Shown here: piece by piece, positions 52,416 to 62,014 of the stretch | How the letters are laid out: each line of letters begins with the position of its first letter | Numbering within the stretch: the stretch's first letter is position 1 | DNA from: Silicimonas sp. | Lineage (GTDB): Bacteria > Pseudomonadota > Alphaproteobacteria > Rhodobacterales > Rhodobacteraceae | Direction: 5' to 3' | Length of the DNA stretch: 62,156 nucleotides | Assembly (NCBI GenBank): GCA_022826205.1 | Contig: JAJDVJ010000190.1 | Span: 1-62,156 of the forward strand | Notes under the pieces: generated by a model | Told to the model about the DNA's origin: nothing | The model's database searches: none | The model's input: the letters and a program-made list of their open reading frames with translations, nothing else | Program-made: the position numbers and the translations under genes

Positions 52416-55400
52416 TCAGCTAACATGGAGCGATACGATTTCGAACGGCGTGACCGTTAGAGTCACTTGGCCGTCTACAACCGGCAGCGGGGCTCCCGGA
52501 TCTTCAAGAAGATTGACCCTGCGCACCGATGTCACGTCGCGCGTGAATGTCAACGTCACCGGTCCGCGCCGGCGATGGGCCTCATAGAAGCGCAGAATCC
52601 AGCCCTCCCCGTCCTCGGCCGGCTTTATGGTCTCGATGATGACGTTGGGCGCATCGCATTCGACGAGGGCGGCCACCTGCCCGGGCTTGCCCGCCACAAG
52701 CCGCAACGGACGGTTGAGATCAGCAGCTTGGGCCAGAACCTCGTGCCGCCAATCGCCTGGGTGAGGGAACAGCGCATACGTGAACACATGGCGCCCTTGG
52801 TCGGCGGCAATGTCGGGCATTGTCGCGGACTTGATGAGCGAGAGACGCATGACATTGTCGCGAATGTCGTAGCCGTACTTGCAGTCGTTGATGATCGCGA
52901 CCCCGTAGTCGGCCTCGCTGAGATCTGCCCATCTTTGCGCCGGCACCTCGAATTTTGCGTAGTCCCAAGGCGTGTTGCGATGCGTCGGCCGCATGATCGC
53001 ACCCCATTGGATCTCGTAGGTTGCCATGGTTGCCAGGATATTCACGGGAAAAGCCACCTTCAGGAGCACGTGGGTTTCGTGCCAGTCAACCTCCGTCACG
53101 AAATCAATGCGCTTCGAGTGATGATGAAGCCGGACACGCTGTGAAATGGCGGAGGACTGGAACTGGCGTTCGATGCGCAGACTCGCTCTAATCGGGCCGT
53201 TCTCCTCGATCGCAATCTCCGTCGCCCCGTCGATGACAAAGCCACGGTCCTCGAAGAACGCGTCGATGTCCCAGGCATCCCAGCTGATCGGGCGATCCTC
53301 AAAAGCCTGAAGCCGGTTGCCTGGACGGCCGGGGACCAGCACGTCGCGACCGACTTCCTTGTCATAGACCCGAACGAGATCTCCCTGTCCGTCAACTTCG
53401 GCACGGATCAGTTCGTTCTCGAGAACGAACTTCTGTCTCTCCTGGCGAATGCTCAGCCCGGTTTTCCCTGCCCCTTTTGTCGGCAAGGGCGTCGCGGCCA
53501 TCGGCGCGCAGTCGGGCACGTGTACCAGACAACCGCCATCGACGTCTTGAGACAACGCGCCCTTCGGCGCGGAGCCCCGAAGAAATCCGACACGGTCCAT
53601 CCGGTGGGGAATCAGGTTGATGGCAATTCCCGGTCCAAGCGGCGCCTTGGCCTCCTCGATGGTCGATTCTGCGATCTCGCGGATGCGCGCATAGTCTTTC
53701 TCCGCATTGCTGAACACTTCCCGGATCGCGGTTCCGGCTATTGTGTCGTGGAACTGATGCAGGCACAGAAGTTCCCATGCCATGGAAAGATCTGGCCGCA
53801 TGTCGGACAGCACTGCCAAGACCTCGGCCTCGGCAAGTAGGTTCTCGCATTTTCGATTCGCCCGCTTGAGCCAGCCCTGTGACGTGAAGACGCCACGATG
53901 CCCCTCAAGGTAGATCTCGTCGTTCCAGACAGGCAGGTCCAGCCTCTGCCCCTCTAAGGTGTCAAAGAACTCGCGCACGGTCGAAAGGCGCATCCTCGGC
54001 GCTCCGGGCATTTGCGCGAAGATGTGCGCCTTGCGCACAAGCGCTTCGGTCGGGCCGCCGCCACCATCACCGTAGCCGTAGCATATCGGCAGGTTGGTCA
54101 CGCCACTCTTGGATGTCGAGCGGGTCCAGGTCCCGATCACCTCGGCAGCCGACAGATCGGACTTGTAGTTCGTCGGAAACGGCAGGTGCTGCACGTCGCG
54201 CGGCGTTGTCAGGAAATGTGTAAGGACCTGAGAGCCGTCGATACCCTGCCACCACGTCGTGGACGCGGGCATTCGCGAATACTGGTTCCAGTTCACCTTG
54301 TTGGTAACGAACCATTTCAGCCCCGCTTGGCGCATGAGCTGCGGAAGGCACCAGGAAAATCCGAAGGTGTCAGGCAGCCACAGGACCGGTGTCTCCGCGT
54401 CTCCAAAGCGTTCACGAAAGTACCTACGGCCCAGCAGGAACTGGCGCACAAGCGATTCGGGCCCCGGAATGTTGGTGTCAGGCTCGACCCACATCCCGCC
54501 GATGGGCTCCCATCGGGATTCGGCGACGCGAGCCCGGATCTCCTCAAATACCTGCGGGTAATCGGTCTCAGTGAACTTGTAGAGCTGCGGTTGGGAATGG
54601 CTGAATCGATAATCCGGGAAGCGCTCCATCAGGCGCAGTACGTTCGAGTAGGTGCGCCCGTTCTTGCGGCGGATCTGGCTGATCGGCCAAAGGTAGGCGA
54701 TGTCCATATGTGCATGGCCTATGGCGTGCAGCGTCACGTCGATCGGCCGACCGGCCTCCGCGAGTCGCCGCGAAAGCTCTTCTTGCGCCTTCGCAACCGA
54801 ACCATAGAACGCGGCACCAAGCGGGTCGCGCGTGTCGAGGGACAGGAATGCCTCGTCGAGCGCATTCAGGATGCCGTGCTTGTTCACGTCGTCGTCACTG
54901 AGCTGCTCCGCAGTATCGAGTGCAGTTTCCGCAAGAAGCACAAATGCCAGCACCTCGGAATCCACTTCAACGACCGAAGGCCTGCCCATGAAGAGCATGT
55001 CGCGTGCATTCGGATCTGGCGGCCAGCCATCCAGCCCGGTCCAGCCGTGAAGGGCAAGCTCATGGGTCTTGCCAGCGAGAATCTCTTCAGGCAGCCGTAT
55101 CGTGTGGTGATAGCGGTCCGCAGAGCCGCGAGGTTTCCCATCAACATAGACCAGCGCCTCTGGATGAGTGAATATGTCACCCGCCTCACCCAGCGGAAGA
55201 AAGAGCGCAGCGCTGCCCGGTGTCCAGTCCCTGGGGATGCGAAACTCCGACTTCAACAGGAAATTCAGGTCGCAACGACCCCAGTGAGTTTCCGCCGGAA
55301 TCGTGGGCCAGTTTGAAGTGTCGGCTGCAAGCGGCGGGTCAGCACTGGCGTTGGGCAGCTCCTTCAGGCGAAAGTCTGGAATCGGTTCTTGCCGACGATG

Positions 55401-55469
55401 GACCAAGGGACGAATCAAGGCGATCCGCTGCCGGATTTTTTCCGGCGTGAAGCGAAGAAAATGGCTCAT
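52416..55469 (-). CDS. Alpha-mannosidase (glycoside hydrolase family 38)
   Basis: A 1,017-residue GH38 enzyme. After an N-terminal beta domain the catalytic domain begins with the zinc site AIGHAHMDIAYLWPI (about residue 250). The nucleophile region WLPDTFGFSWCLPQLM follows (about 366), then CYGYGDGGGGPT and later the substrate-loop HQFHDTIAGTAI. The C-terminal half is the mannosidase beta-sandwich. It hydrolyses terminal alpha-mannosides and has no signal peptide, so it acts in the cytoplasm on imported sugar. It is the last gene of the ABC transporter gene set, 114 bases after the ATPase gene. Confidence 0.93.
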   Translation of the reverse strand: MSHFLRFTPEKIRQRIALIRPLVHRRQEPIPDFRLKELPNASADPPLAADTSNWPTIPAETHWGRCDLNFLLKSEFRIPRDWTPGSAALFLPLGEAGDIFTHPEALVYVDGKPRGSADRYHHTIRLPEEILAGKTHELALHGWTGLDGWPPDPNARDMLFMGRPSVVEVDSEVLAFVLLAETALDTAEQLSDDDVNKHGILNALDEAFLSLDTRDPLGAAFYGSVAKAQEELSRRLAEAGRPIDVTLHAIGHAHMDIAYLWPISQIRRKNGRTYSNVLRLMERFPDYRFSHSQPQLYKFTETDYPQVFEEIRARVAESRWEPIGGMWVEPDTNIPGPESLVRQFLLGRRYFRERFGDAETPVLWLPDTFGFSWCLPQLMRQAGLKWFVTNKVNWNQYSRMPASTTWWQGIDGSQVLTHFLTTPRDVQHLPFPTNYKSDLSAAEVIGTWTRSTSKSGVTNLPICYGYGDGGGGPTEALVRKAHIFAQMPGAPRMRLSTVREFFDTLEGQRLDLPVWNDEIYLEGHRGVFTSQGWLKRANRKCENLLAEAEVLAVLSDMRPDLSMAWELLCLHQFHDTIAGTAIREVFSNAEKDYARIREIAESTIEEAKAPLGPGIAINLIPHRMDRVGFLRGSAPKGALSQDVDGGCLVHVPDCAPMAATPLPTKGAGKTGLSIRQERQKFVLENELIRAEVDGQGDLVRVYDKEVGRDVLVPGRPGNRLQAFEDRPISWDAWDIDAFFEDRGFVIDGATEIAIEENGPIRASLRIERQFQSSAISQRVRLHHHSKRIDFVTEVDWHETHVLLKVAFPVNILATMATYEIQWGAIMRPTHRNTPWDYAKFEVPAQRWADLSEADYGVAIINDCKYGYDIRDNVMRLSLIKSATMPDIAADQGRHVFTYALFPHPGDWRHEVLAQAADLNRPLRLVAGKPGQVAALVECDAPNVIIETIKPAEDGEGWILRFYEAHRRRGPVTLTFTRDVTSVRRVNLLEDPGAPLPVVDGQVTLTVTPFEIVSLHVS

Positions 55470-55583
55470 GGGTAATCTCCTTCGCGACCTTGGGAACTTG
55501 CGCCACCAAGCTGGCCAGCATCAATTGCCGTTTGCATTTTGTCGCTGCCGAGTTCCCGTGTCGCGCCCATGCGCACCCGATTC

Positions 55584-57314
55584 CTACTCCCCAACATCAA
55601 GCCTGAATCCCGGAACATCACCCCTGAAGACTGTCGGGGCGTCGTGGTCCATGGCATCAAGTGCCGCGATGTCTTCAGCTGCCGTTGTCGTTCCACCCCA
55701 TTCACGGTCGGGGTCTGGCCAAGGGATCGAGGCGATCAACAGCTGCGTATACGGGTGTCGCGGATCTCCGATCACCTCCTTCGGCGGTCCGACCTCCACA
55801 ACCTGGCCCTTGTAGAGCACCATGACGTAGTCCGACACATGATAGGCCGTGGCCAGGTCATGCGTGATGTAGAAGATTGAGATTCCGTGACTGTCCTTCA
55901 GGTCATAGATGTTTTTCAGGATCGTGGCGCGAAGGCTGGCGTCAACCATCGAGACGGGTTCGTCGGCAACAAGAAGCTTCGGGTTCAGCATGAGCGCACG
56001 CGCCACGATCAACCGCTGGCGCTGCCCGCCAGAAAGTTCATGTGGATAGCGACGAAGAATGAGAGCGGGATCGAGACCCACGGATTGGCAAGCCAGGTGC
56101 ATGCTTTCCTGAACCTGCGCGTCTGATGTGGCGTAGCCGAATCGTCGAAACGGGAAACCGAGAGCATGGTCGACGCGGTAGAACGGATTGAAGCACGCAT
56201 AAGGATCCTGGAACACCGCTTGCACGTTCTTGCGGAACTCGCGCGACTGATGCTGTGACATGCGGGCGATGTCCTGGCCCTCGAACAGCACCCGCCCGGT
56301 CGACGGCGCATTGAAGCCGAGCATGATCGACCCCATTGTTGACTTGCCGCTCCCGGACTGGCCAACGATCGAGATGACTCTGGGCTCTTCGCCGCTGAGA
56401 CTGAAACTCATGGGATGCAGTGCGGTAATCCCGCCATAAGCCTTGTTCACGTTCTCGAACTCGAGAAGCGCGAGATCCTCTCGAGATCGCGTGATCTCCG
56501 GCGCGGCGACGGAGTTCCCAAGAAAGCTCTCGCCGCCGACAAGCGGGACCGAAGCCACGAGTTCGCGGGTATACGGGTGACTTGGATTCTCGATGACCCG
56601 GCGCATGTCGCCGTGCTCCACGAGAACGCCGTCCTTCAGCACCACCAGCTCGTCGACCGACTGTGCCATGAGTCCCATGTCGTGACCGATCAGGATCAGC
56701 GCGGCGCCGATCCTCTTCTGTACGTCCTTCAAGGTCTGCATGACCTGGCGCTGCGTGACCACGTCGAGGGCCGAGGTCGGCTCGTCGGCAATGATCAGTT
56801 CCGGGTTCAGGATCACGCCGAGCGCGATGCAGACCCGTTGCTTCATCCCGCCGGAAAGCTCATGCGGATACAGCGACCCGGCATGCGCCGGCAATCCCAC
56901 CCCCGCGAATGCGTCCGCAAGCCGCGTCCGTAACGCCTCCCTGTCCGTCCGGCCTTCATGCGCGACAATCGCGTCCTTGAGCTGGTCCTCGACCCGCATC
57001 ACCGGATTCAGGGAATTCATCGCGCCTTGAGGAATGTAGCTGACGCGACGAAGCCTCGCCCTGCGCATCCTGTCCTCCGGAAGCGTCAGGATGTCCAGGT
57101 CCCCGAGGCGAATCGAACCGCCGCTCACGAATCCCGGACTTGCCAGCATTCGCATGACCGCAAGCGCCGTCGTGGTCTTGCCCGACCCGGACTCGCCAAT
57201 GATTCCCAGGCGACGGCCTCTCGCCACGGAGAACGAGAGGTCGGCCAGTGCATGAACGACACCGCGGGCGGTGGGGAAGTCTATGGAGAGATCCGACACG
57301 TTCAGGACGTTCAT
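55584..57314 (-). CDS. Dual-domain ABC transporter ATPase (oligopeptide/oligosaccharide type)
   Basis: A 576-residue fusion of two Dpp/Opp-type ATPases, corresponding to DppD and DppF in one chain. Domain 1 has GESGSGKTT, LSGGMKQRVCIALG and IIADEPTSALD. Domain 2 has GQSGSGKST, LSGGQRQRLIVARAL and LLVADEPVSMVD, where Glu-Pro-Val-Ser replaces the more usual E-P-T-S. Each ends in the HPYT...L family-5 extension. It powers the two permeases encoded upstream. The start at 57314 is the family start. A 139-base gap separates it from the permease gene. Confidence 0.93.
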   Translation of the reverse strand: MNVLNVSDLSIDFPTARGVVHALADLSFSVARGRRLGIIGESGSGKTTTALAVMRMLASPGFVSGGSIRLGDLDILTLPEDRMRRARLRRVSYIPQGAMNSLNPVMRVEDQLKDAIVAHEGRTDREALRTRLADAFAGVGLPAHAGSLYPHELSGGMKQRVCIALGVILNPELIIADEPTSALDVVTQRQVMQTLKDVQKRIGAALILIGHDMGLMAQSVDELVVLKDGVLVEHGDMRRVIENPSHPYTRELVASVPLVGGESFLGNSVAAPEITRSREDLALLEFENVNKAYGGITALHPMSFSLSGEEPRVISIVGQSGSGKSTMGSIMLGFNAPSTGRVLFEGQDIARMSQHQSREFRKNVQAVFQDPYACFNPFYRVDHALGFPFRRFGYATSDAQVQESMHLACQSVGLDPALILRRYPHELSGGQRQRLIVARALMLNPKLLVADEPVSMVDASLRATILKNIYDLKDSHGISIFYITHDLATAYHVSDYVMVLYKGQVVEVGPPKEVIGDPRHPYTQLLIASIPWPDPDREWGGTTTAAEDIAALDAMDHDAPTVFRGDVPGFRLDVGE

Positions 57315-57453
57315 CGTGCCACCCCACGTTCGGATGATTGGGCAACGAGGCAAGGCACTAAGGTCATGCGAGATTCCTGCACGAAAGCTGGCGTGGCGAT
57401 GCGCTCGATCCGGCGTCGACCGCCGGAAATTTGAAGGGCATGACGGATCTCCG

Positions 57454-58377
57454 TCATTGCAATTTCCTCAGCCGCGGGTTGGACACCTCGTCGAGACCAA
57501 GATTTATGAGCAGGAGACCGATGAACATGAGACCGAGAAGCAGCGTCGGGATGCCCCACCACCACCAAAGGTTCTGAATCAGCGCTCCGGCATTGATCGC
57601 CTCGTAGATCGTGCGACCAAGCGTGGGAATGCGTTGCGGACCAAGACCGAGGACTTCAAGTCCCACGGCCGTCACGATCGAGGTCGTGACGTTCGCAATG
57701 AACGAGCCAAAGAGATACGGCACGAGATTCGGCAGCATTTCCCGGAACATGATGTGCATCGTCGAAGCACCCGAAAGGCGCGCCATCTGAACGTAACCGG
57801 ATTGCTTCATCGAGAGCACCTGCGCCCTGATCAACCGCGTCGGCGACTGCCAGACAAACCCTGCAATCAGCAGGGCCATCATCGTCAGCGATACGTCGCC
57901 CCAAGCGGATTGGACCACGACAAGAATGAGGAGCGGTGGAATGGTGATCATCACGTCCGAAAGCACCCGAATGATGTCGTCGGTCCGACCGCCGATGAAT
58001 CCTGCCGAGAATCCCAGAAATATGCCGAGCGACATGCCGATGAGCGACGCCAGTAGCCCGACAAAGAGCGAATTCGGTGCCCCGATCACGATCAGGGCCA
58101 GCATGTCGCGTCCTGAACCGTCGGTGCCGATGGGATGAACCCATGCACCCTCCTGTCCTCGCAGGTTCTCAAATCCTACTGGCGGCAGCTTCAGCGGCGC
58201 CGCACCCGTGAACGCGAGATCGAGGTTCCAGAACAACCGCCCAATGATCCCGAGTGCCACGATGGCGAGCAGAAGCCCTGCGCCCCAGAATAGCTTCGGG
58301 TTCATCCATGGAGACTCGAGGCGGCGCATCTGCCACCCCTTGAGCTCTCCGGCACGACTTCCAGGCACGCCGGTCAT
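57454..58377 (-). CDS. ABC transporter permease (DppC/OppC type)
   Basis: A 307-residue permease with about six helices. The DppC hallmarks are HPIGTDGSGRDMLALIVIGA near the N-terminus and the EAA-type loop MARLSGASTMHIMFREMLPN. The start overlaps the stop of the DppB-type gene as ATGA. It forms the channel with that partner. It belongs to the family-5 peptide/oligosaccharide importers; the nearby mannosidase favours a sugar substrate. Confidence 0.92.
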   Translation of the reverse strand: MTGVPGSRAGELKGWQMRRLESPWMNPKLFWGAGLLLAIVALGIIGRLFWNLDLAFTGAAPLKLPPVGFENLRGQEGAWVHPIGTDGSGRDMLALIVIGAPNSLFVGLLASLIGMSLGIFLGFSAGFIGGRTDDIIRVLSDVMITIPPLLILVVVQSAWGDVSLTMMALLIAGFVWQSPTRLIRAQVLSMKQSGYVQMARLSGASTMHIMFREMLPNLVPYLFGSFIANVTTSIVTAVGLEVLGLGPQRIPTLGRTIYEAINAGALIQNLWWWWGIPTLLLGLMFIGLLLINLGLDEVSNPRLRKLQ

Positions 58378-59390
58378 GTCTCGCCCCCGTCATGCCTGAT
58401 GCGCGGGTCCACGAAAGGATAGACCAGATCAACGAGGAACACGCTCACCGCCGTCATCAGGATGATGACGAAGCTCACGCCCTGGATGACCGGGAAGTCC
58501 TGGTCGAGGATCGCGTCATAAAGGAGTTTTCCCATGCCATTGTAGGCGAAGATGCGCTCGACCAGCACCTGTCCTGCGACCAGAAGCCCGATCTTGAGCG
58601 CAAAGGCCGTGATCTGGGGCAGAATCGCGTTCCGGATCATGTACCGATAGAGAATGTAGCGTGGTCGCAGGCCCTTGGCCTTGGCCAGCATCACGTAGTC
58701 CTCACCCTGCACCGTGATCATCAGGCCTCGCATGCCGAGCGCCCAGAATCCGAATGTCACGATCACGATGGAAAGCGCCGGAAGAAAGCCGTGATGGATC
58801 ACTGATTGGACGAACCCCCACGTCCATCCCGGCTCGACGGTCAGTCCGTAGGCACTGGTCAACGGGAACCATCGGAGCTTTGCCGCAAACAACCACATCA
58901 GCAGCAAGCCGGAGAGAATCGGCGGGATTGACGTGAAGACCATTGCGACCGGAATCGCGACGCGGACCAGCTTCGGCGACCTGTCCCAAGCCATGATCGC
59001 GCCAAGAGCGTTGCCGATGAAGAAGGTGATGACCACCGAGAGGAGCATGAGACCGACCGTCCACGGCAAGGCACGCGCTATGAGGGTTGACACCCGCGTC
59101 GGGAACGTCGCCGTCGAGAGGCCGAAGTCCAATGTCACCACGTTCCTGATGTACTTGAGGTACTGGATGACCAGCGGATCGTTGAGCCCGAAATTCTCCT
59201 TCAGCTGCGCAAGTATCTGGTCGGCATTTTCAACCGCGCCCGCGCCTGCCGCCATGCGGCCAAGCATGATGTCGGCGGGGTCGACTGGCGAAAGCCTCGG
59301 AATGATCCAGATGAGCGTCGCCGCAATCCATACCGTGAGCAGAAGCGTCACGACGCGATTCAAGAGATATGAGCGCGGGATGCGTCCCAT
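58374..59390 (-). CDS. ABC transporter permease (DppB/OppB type)
   Basis: A 338-residue permease. The N-terminal helix (LLNRVVTLLLTVWIAATLIWII) and DFGLSTATFP are family marks. The EAA loop appears as YVMLAKAKGLRPRYILYRYMIRNAILPQ. It pairs with the downstream DppC-type subunit and overlaps it by four bases. It lies 74 bases downstream of the PhyH-family gene. Confidence 0.92.
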   Translation of the reverse strand: MGRIPRSYLLNRVVTLLLTVWIAATLIWIIPRLSPVDPADIMLGRMAAGAGAVENADQILAQLKENFGLNDPLVIQYLKYIRNVVTLDFGLSTATFPTRVSTLIARALPWTVGLMLLSVVITFFIGNALGAIMAWDRSPKLVRVAIPVAMVFTSIPPILSGLLLMWLFAAKLRWFPLTSAYGLTVEPGWTWGFVQSVIHHGFLPALSIVIVTFGFWALGMRGLMITVQGEDYVMLAKAKGLRPRYILYRYMIRNAILPQITAFALKIGLLVAGQVLVERIFAYNGMGKLLYDAILDQDFPVIQGVSFVIILMTAVSVFLVDLVYPFVDPRIRHDGGET

Positions 59391-59464
59391 GCCTGTCTCC
59401 TCGGGCCGTGTCCGGCCTAGCAGTCGTCACCGTCGCGTCATTCGCGTACCGGATCAAGCCGCAT

Positions 59465-60232
59465 TCAAGACGCCTGCCCCGCTGCCGTGCGGCTGATGCA
59501 GTGATTCCAGCCTCGCAGAACCATGCGCTCGTCGGGGTGCCGGTTTCCGTCCACGACGCGGTCTGATCCGGCGTACATCTGGCAGAGCACGGTCTTGCGC
59601 ACCTGCCTGGAACGGTTCGGCATCGAACCGTGCAGCGTGAGGTAGTGAAAGAACACGACGTCGCCCGGATCGGCCTCGATCACGGCAGCCCTCGTGATCG
59701 GGAAACAGTCGAGCACGTCAACCTTTTGGCGTCCGTCGGCGCCTTCGATCCGGCCAAGGCGGTGGCTGCCGGGATAGACCCGCAGGCAGCCCATTTCGTC
59801 GGTTGCACCCGACACATGGATTATGCCCGCGATCATCCGGTCGTGTTCGGTCGGAAAGTACGGCCAGTCCTGATGCATCGGAAAGGGAGAGCCGCGCTCA
59901 GAGGGTTTCTGGAAAAGCTTTGAGTGATGCAGGATGATATCGGGGCCAAGGATCGCCCCGACGATGTCCAGGAACCGGTCGTTCAGGAAGGCATCAAGCC
60001 AGACCCGCGAATACTTCTGAACGTTGTGCGTGTGCAGGATCACGTCCGAGGCACGAGAGATCTTCTGCACGTCCGCGCATTTCCATGTCGCGTCGATGTC
60101 CTCACGACTGGCCTTGAGCTGCGCGACGATTCGGTCGAAGTCCCGCTCAAGGACGGCAACCTCGTCGGGCCGGAAAACTCCCCTGGCATGATAGAAACCG
60201 TTTGCCTCGAACGAGCTCTGGATGTCCGGCAT
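59465..60232 (-). CDS. Phytanoyl-CoA dioxygenase (PhyH) family protein
   Basis: A 255-residue Fe(II)/2-oxoglutarate oxygenase. The metal triad is visible as H120 and D122 in MHQDWPYF and H201 in LTLHGSMPNRSR, with Arg 207 or 209 placed to hold 2-oxoglutarate. A conserved GCLRVYPGSHRLG lies between. The family hydroxylates diverse small molecules, so the substrate is not predictable. Its place between the binding-protein and permease genes suggests it acts on the transported compound or a product of it. Confidence 0.88.
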   Translation of the reverse strand: MPDIQSSFEANGFYHARGVFRPDEVAVLERDFDRIVAQLKASREDIDATWKCADVQKISRASDVILHTHNVQKYSRVWLDAFLNDRFLDIVGAILGPDIILHHSKLFQKPSERGSPFPMHQDWPYFPTEHDRMIAGIIHVSGATDEMGCLRVYPGSHRLGRIEGADGRQKVDVLDCFPITRAAVIEADPGDVVFFHYLTLHGSMPNRSRQVRKTVLCQMYAGSDRVVDGNRHPDERMVLRGWNHCISRTAAGQAS

Positions 60233-60256
60233 TGCTCCGTGCTCCGGTTCGTTCGC

Positions 60257-60281
60257 GCGGGGGCGCGGTTCGCGCCCCCGC
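60257..60281 (-). terminator. Strong intercistronic hairpin after the binding-protein gene
   Basis: GCGGGGGCGCG and CGCGCCCCCGC form a perfect 11-base stem with a 3-base loop, about 20 bases beyond the stop of the binding-protein gene. No T-run follows on the minus strand. It likely limits read-through or protects the upstream mRNA, as is common after binding-protein genes. Confidence 0.65.
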
Positions 60282-60301
60282 CATTTGCCTGACGAGAACG
60301 T

Positions 60302-62014
60302 TCAGCCTCCCGCCTTCTCCAGGTTGTGGATGATCTGATGGGTGTGGTTCCACCAGAAGAACGGGTGGTTGTAATAGTTCTCGCTCGTTGGCCAGCCCGT
60401 CCAGTAAGTGGTGTTGAACGGAATCAGCTTCGCCGACTGCACGAGCGGGATGAACGGCATTTCCTCGTGCAGATACTGATAGGCCTCAGCCACCATTCCC
60501 GGCACTTCCGGATCCCCGAGTGCCCGTGAAGCCATCTCGTCGACGATCGCCGAGTATTTCTGAGCAGCATCCGAGTTCCACCGTGCAGTGTTGTTGAAGC
60601 CCGGCGAGCGCTCGCCCACCGGAACAACGTCTTTCACGGTGTAGCGGCCCATGGACGCCCAGGGTTCGTTTACCGATCCGCAGGAAAGCCAACTGTAGGT
60701 CATCTCGTAGGCACCAAACGGCAGCACTTCGCCCCAGAAGACGCCGTTTTCGACCGGCACCGACGACGCCTTTATGCCGGCGCGGTTCAGCTGTTCGACG
60801 ATGACATCAATGGTCCGCGTGTACTCGGTCGACGCCGAGTTCACGTGGATCTTGACCTCGAGATCCGCACCGTCCTTCTCGTAGATGCCGTCCGAGCCCA
60901 TGGTGTAGCCTTCCGCCTCGATCAATGCCTGGCCTGCAGCCGCGTCCGCGGTTGCGGAGAGTTCGTATCCCGCCGCGACCGCCGCATCAATGAACGGTGC
61001 CATCGAGCCGTATTGCACGAACATGGTGCGTGAAGGAACCGTGGCGCCCTCAATCGCCACGTTCACGATCTGGGTCCGGTCGATGATATGGTTCACCGCG
61101 CGGCGCATGTCGGGATCGTCCCACGGCGCGATCGTCGTGTTGATCTCAAGCTGGCGTGAGCAGGGATCCGCCGACGCATAGGGATAGCCTTCATGCCATG
61201 CAATTACGGCGGGGTTTTGCGCGTGGATCGCCTCGAAGGTGCCGACCGAAACGTTCTGGGCGGCATCGAGCTGGTTCGTGGCCATTAGCTGGGCGCGGCT
61301 CTCCTCGCCACCCGACTCCAGCCAGATCAGCCGACTTGGCTCAGGAAGGTCCATGAATCCGGTCTTGGCGCCCCACCAGTCGTCGTTCCGATCCCACACT
61401 GCGCGGTTTGTTGCCGCCGACGTGAATGTGTAGGGCCCGGTGCCGATCGGTTCGGCATTGGCGAACGTCGCCGCATCTTCGCCGCTCCAGATATGCTCCG
61501 GCATGATCAGGAACGAGCCGAAGATGCGTACGCCGAAGTTCTCTACGATGAAGCGCGGATTCGACGCATTGAGCGTGAACCTGACCGTAAGATCGTCAAT
61601 CGCTTCAACGCTTGCCACCTGGGCGCGGACCGTGGCGGCCTCGCGGCTCGAGATCTCCTGATTGTTCAAGGCCATGTTCACCGTGAAGACCACGTCGTCC
61701 GCGTTGTACGCCTCGCCGTCCGACCAGGCGATGCCGTCCCTCAAGCTGATCGTGAACTCGGTCGAGTCGTCATTCTGTGAATAGCCGGTCGCGAGCCACG
61801 GATCGAGATCGCCCGTTCCGTAGTTCAGGATGAAGAGCGGCTCCCACATGGCTTGGTGGGCGCCATGCATCCGCTTGGTCCCGGGCGTGAACCAGTTGAA
61901 GTTGCCCGGATCCTTGATCGTGCGATCAAGGTCGAAAATCACCGTGTCCTCGCGCGCAACGTCCTGCGCAAAGACACTGCCGGCAGCCGCAAGTGCAAGC
62001 GACGAGGCCAGCAT
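60302..62014 (-). CDS. ABC transporter substrate-binding protein, family 5 (signal peptide n-region missing)
   Basis: A 570-residue family-5 (DppA/OppA-type) binding protein. It has F-T-I-S-L-R-D-G-I-A-W-S-D-G-E near residue 88, the hallmark of the family, then ADDVVFTVN and PIGTGPYTF. It captures the ligand for the downstream ABC permeases. The only start gives M-L-A-S-S-L-A-L-A-A-A-G-S-V-F-A-Q, a hydrophobic core and cleavage site without the usual Lys/Arg n-region. The native first few codons may therefore have been lost; no in-frame upstream start was found. Export could be impaired. Confidence 0.88.
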   Translation of the reverse strand: MLASSLALAAAGSVFAQDVAREDTVIFDLDRTIKDPGNFNWFTPGTKRMHGAHQAMWEPLFILNYGTGDLDPWLATGYSQNDDSTEFTISLRDGIAWSDGEAYNADDVVFTVNMALNNQEISSREAATVRAQVASVEAIDDLTVRFTLNASNPRFIVENFGVRIFGSFLIMPEHIWSGEDAATFANAEPIGTGPYTFTSAATNRAVWDRNDDWWGAKTGFMDLPEPSRLIWLESGGEESRAQLMATNQLDAAQNVSVGTFEAIHAQNPAVIAWHEGYPYASADPCSRQLEINTTIAPWDDPDMRRAVNHIIDRTQIVNVAIEGATVPSRTMFVQYGSMAPFIDAAVAAGYELSATADAAAGQALIEAEGYTMGSDGIYEKDGADLEVKIHVNSASTEYTRTIDVIVEQLNRAGIKASSVPVENGVFWGEVLPFGAYEMTYSWLSCGSVNEPWASMGRYTVKDVVPVGERSPGFNNTARWNSDAAQKYSAIVDEMASRALGDPEVPGMVAEAYQYLHEEMPFIPLVQSAKLIPFNTTYWTGWPTSENYYNHPFFWWNHTHQIIHNLEKAGG

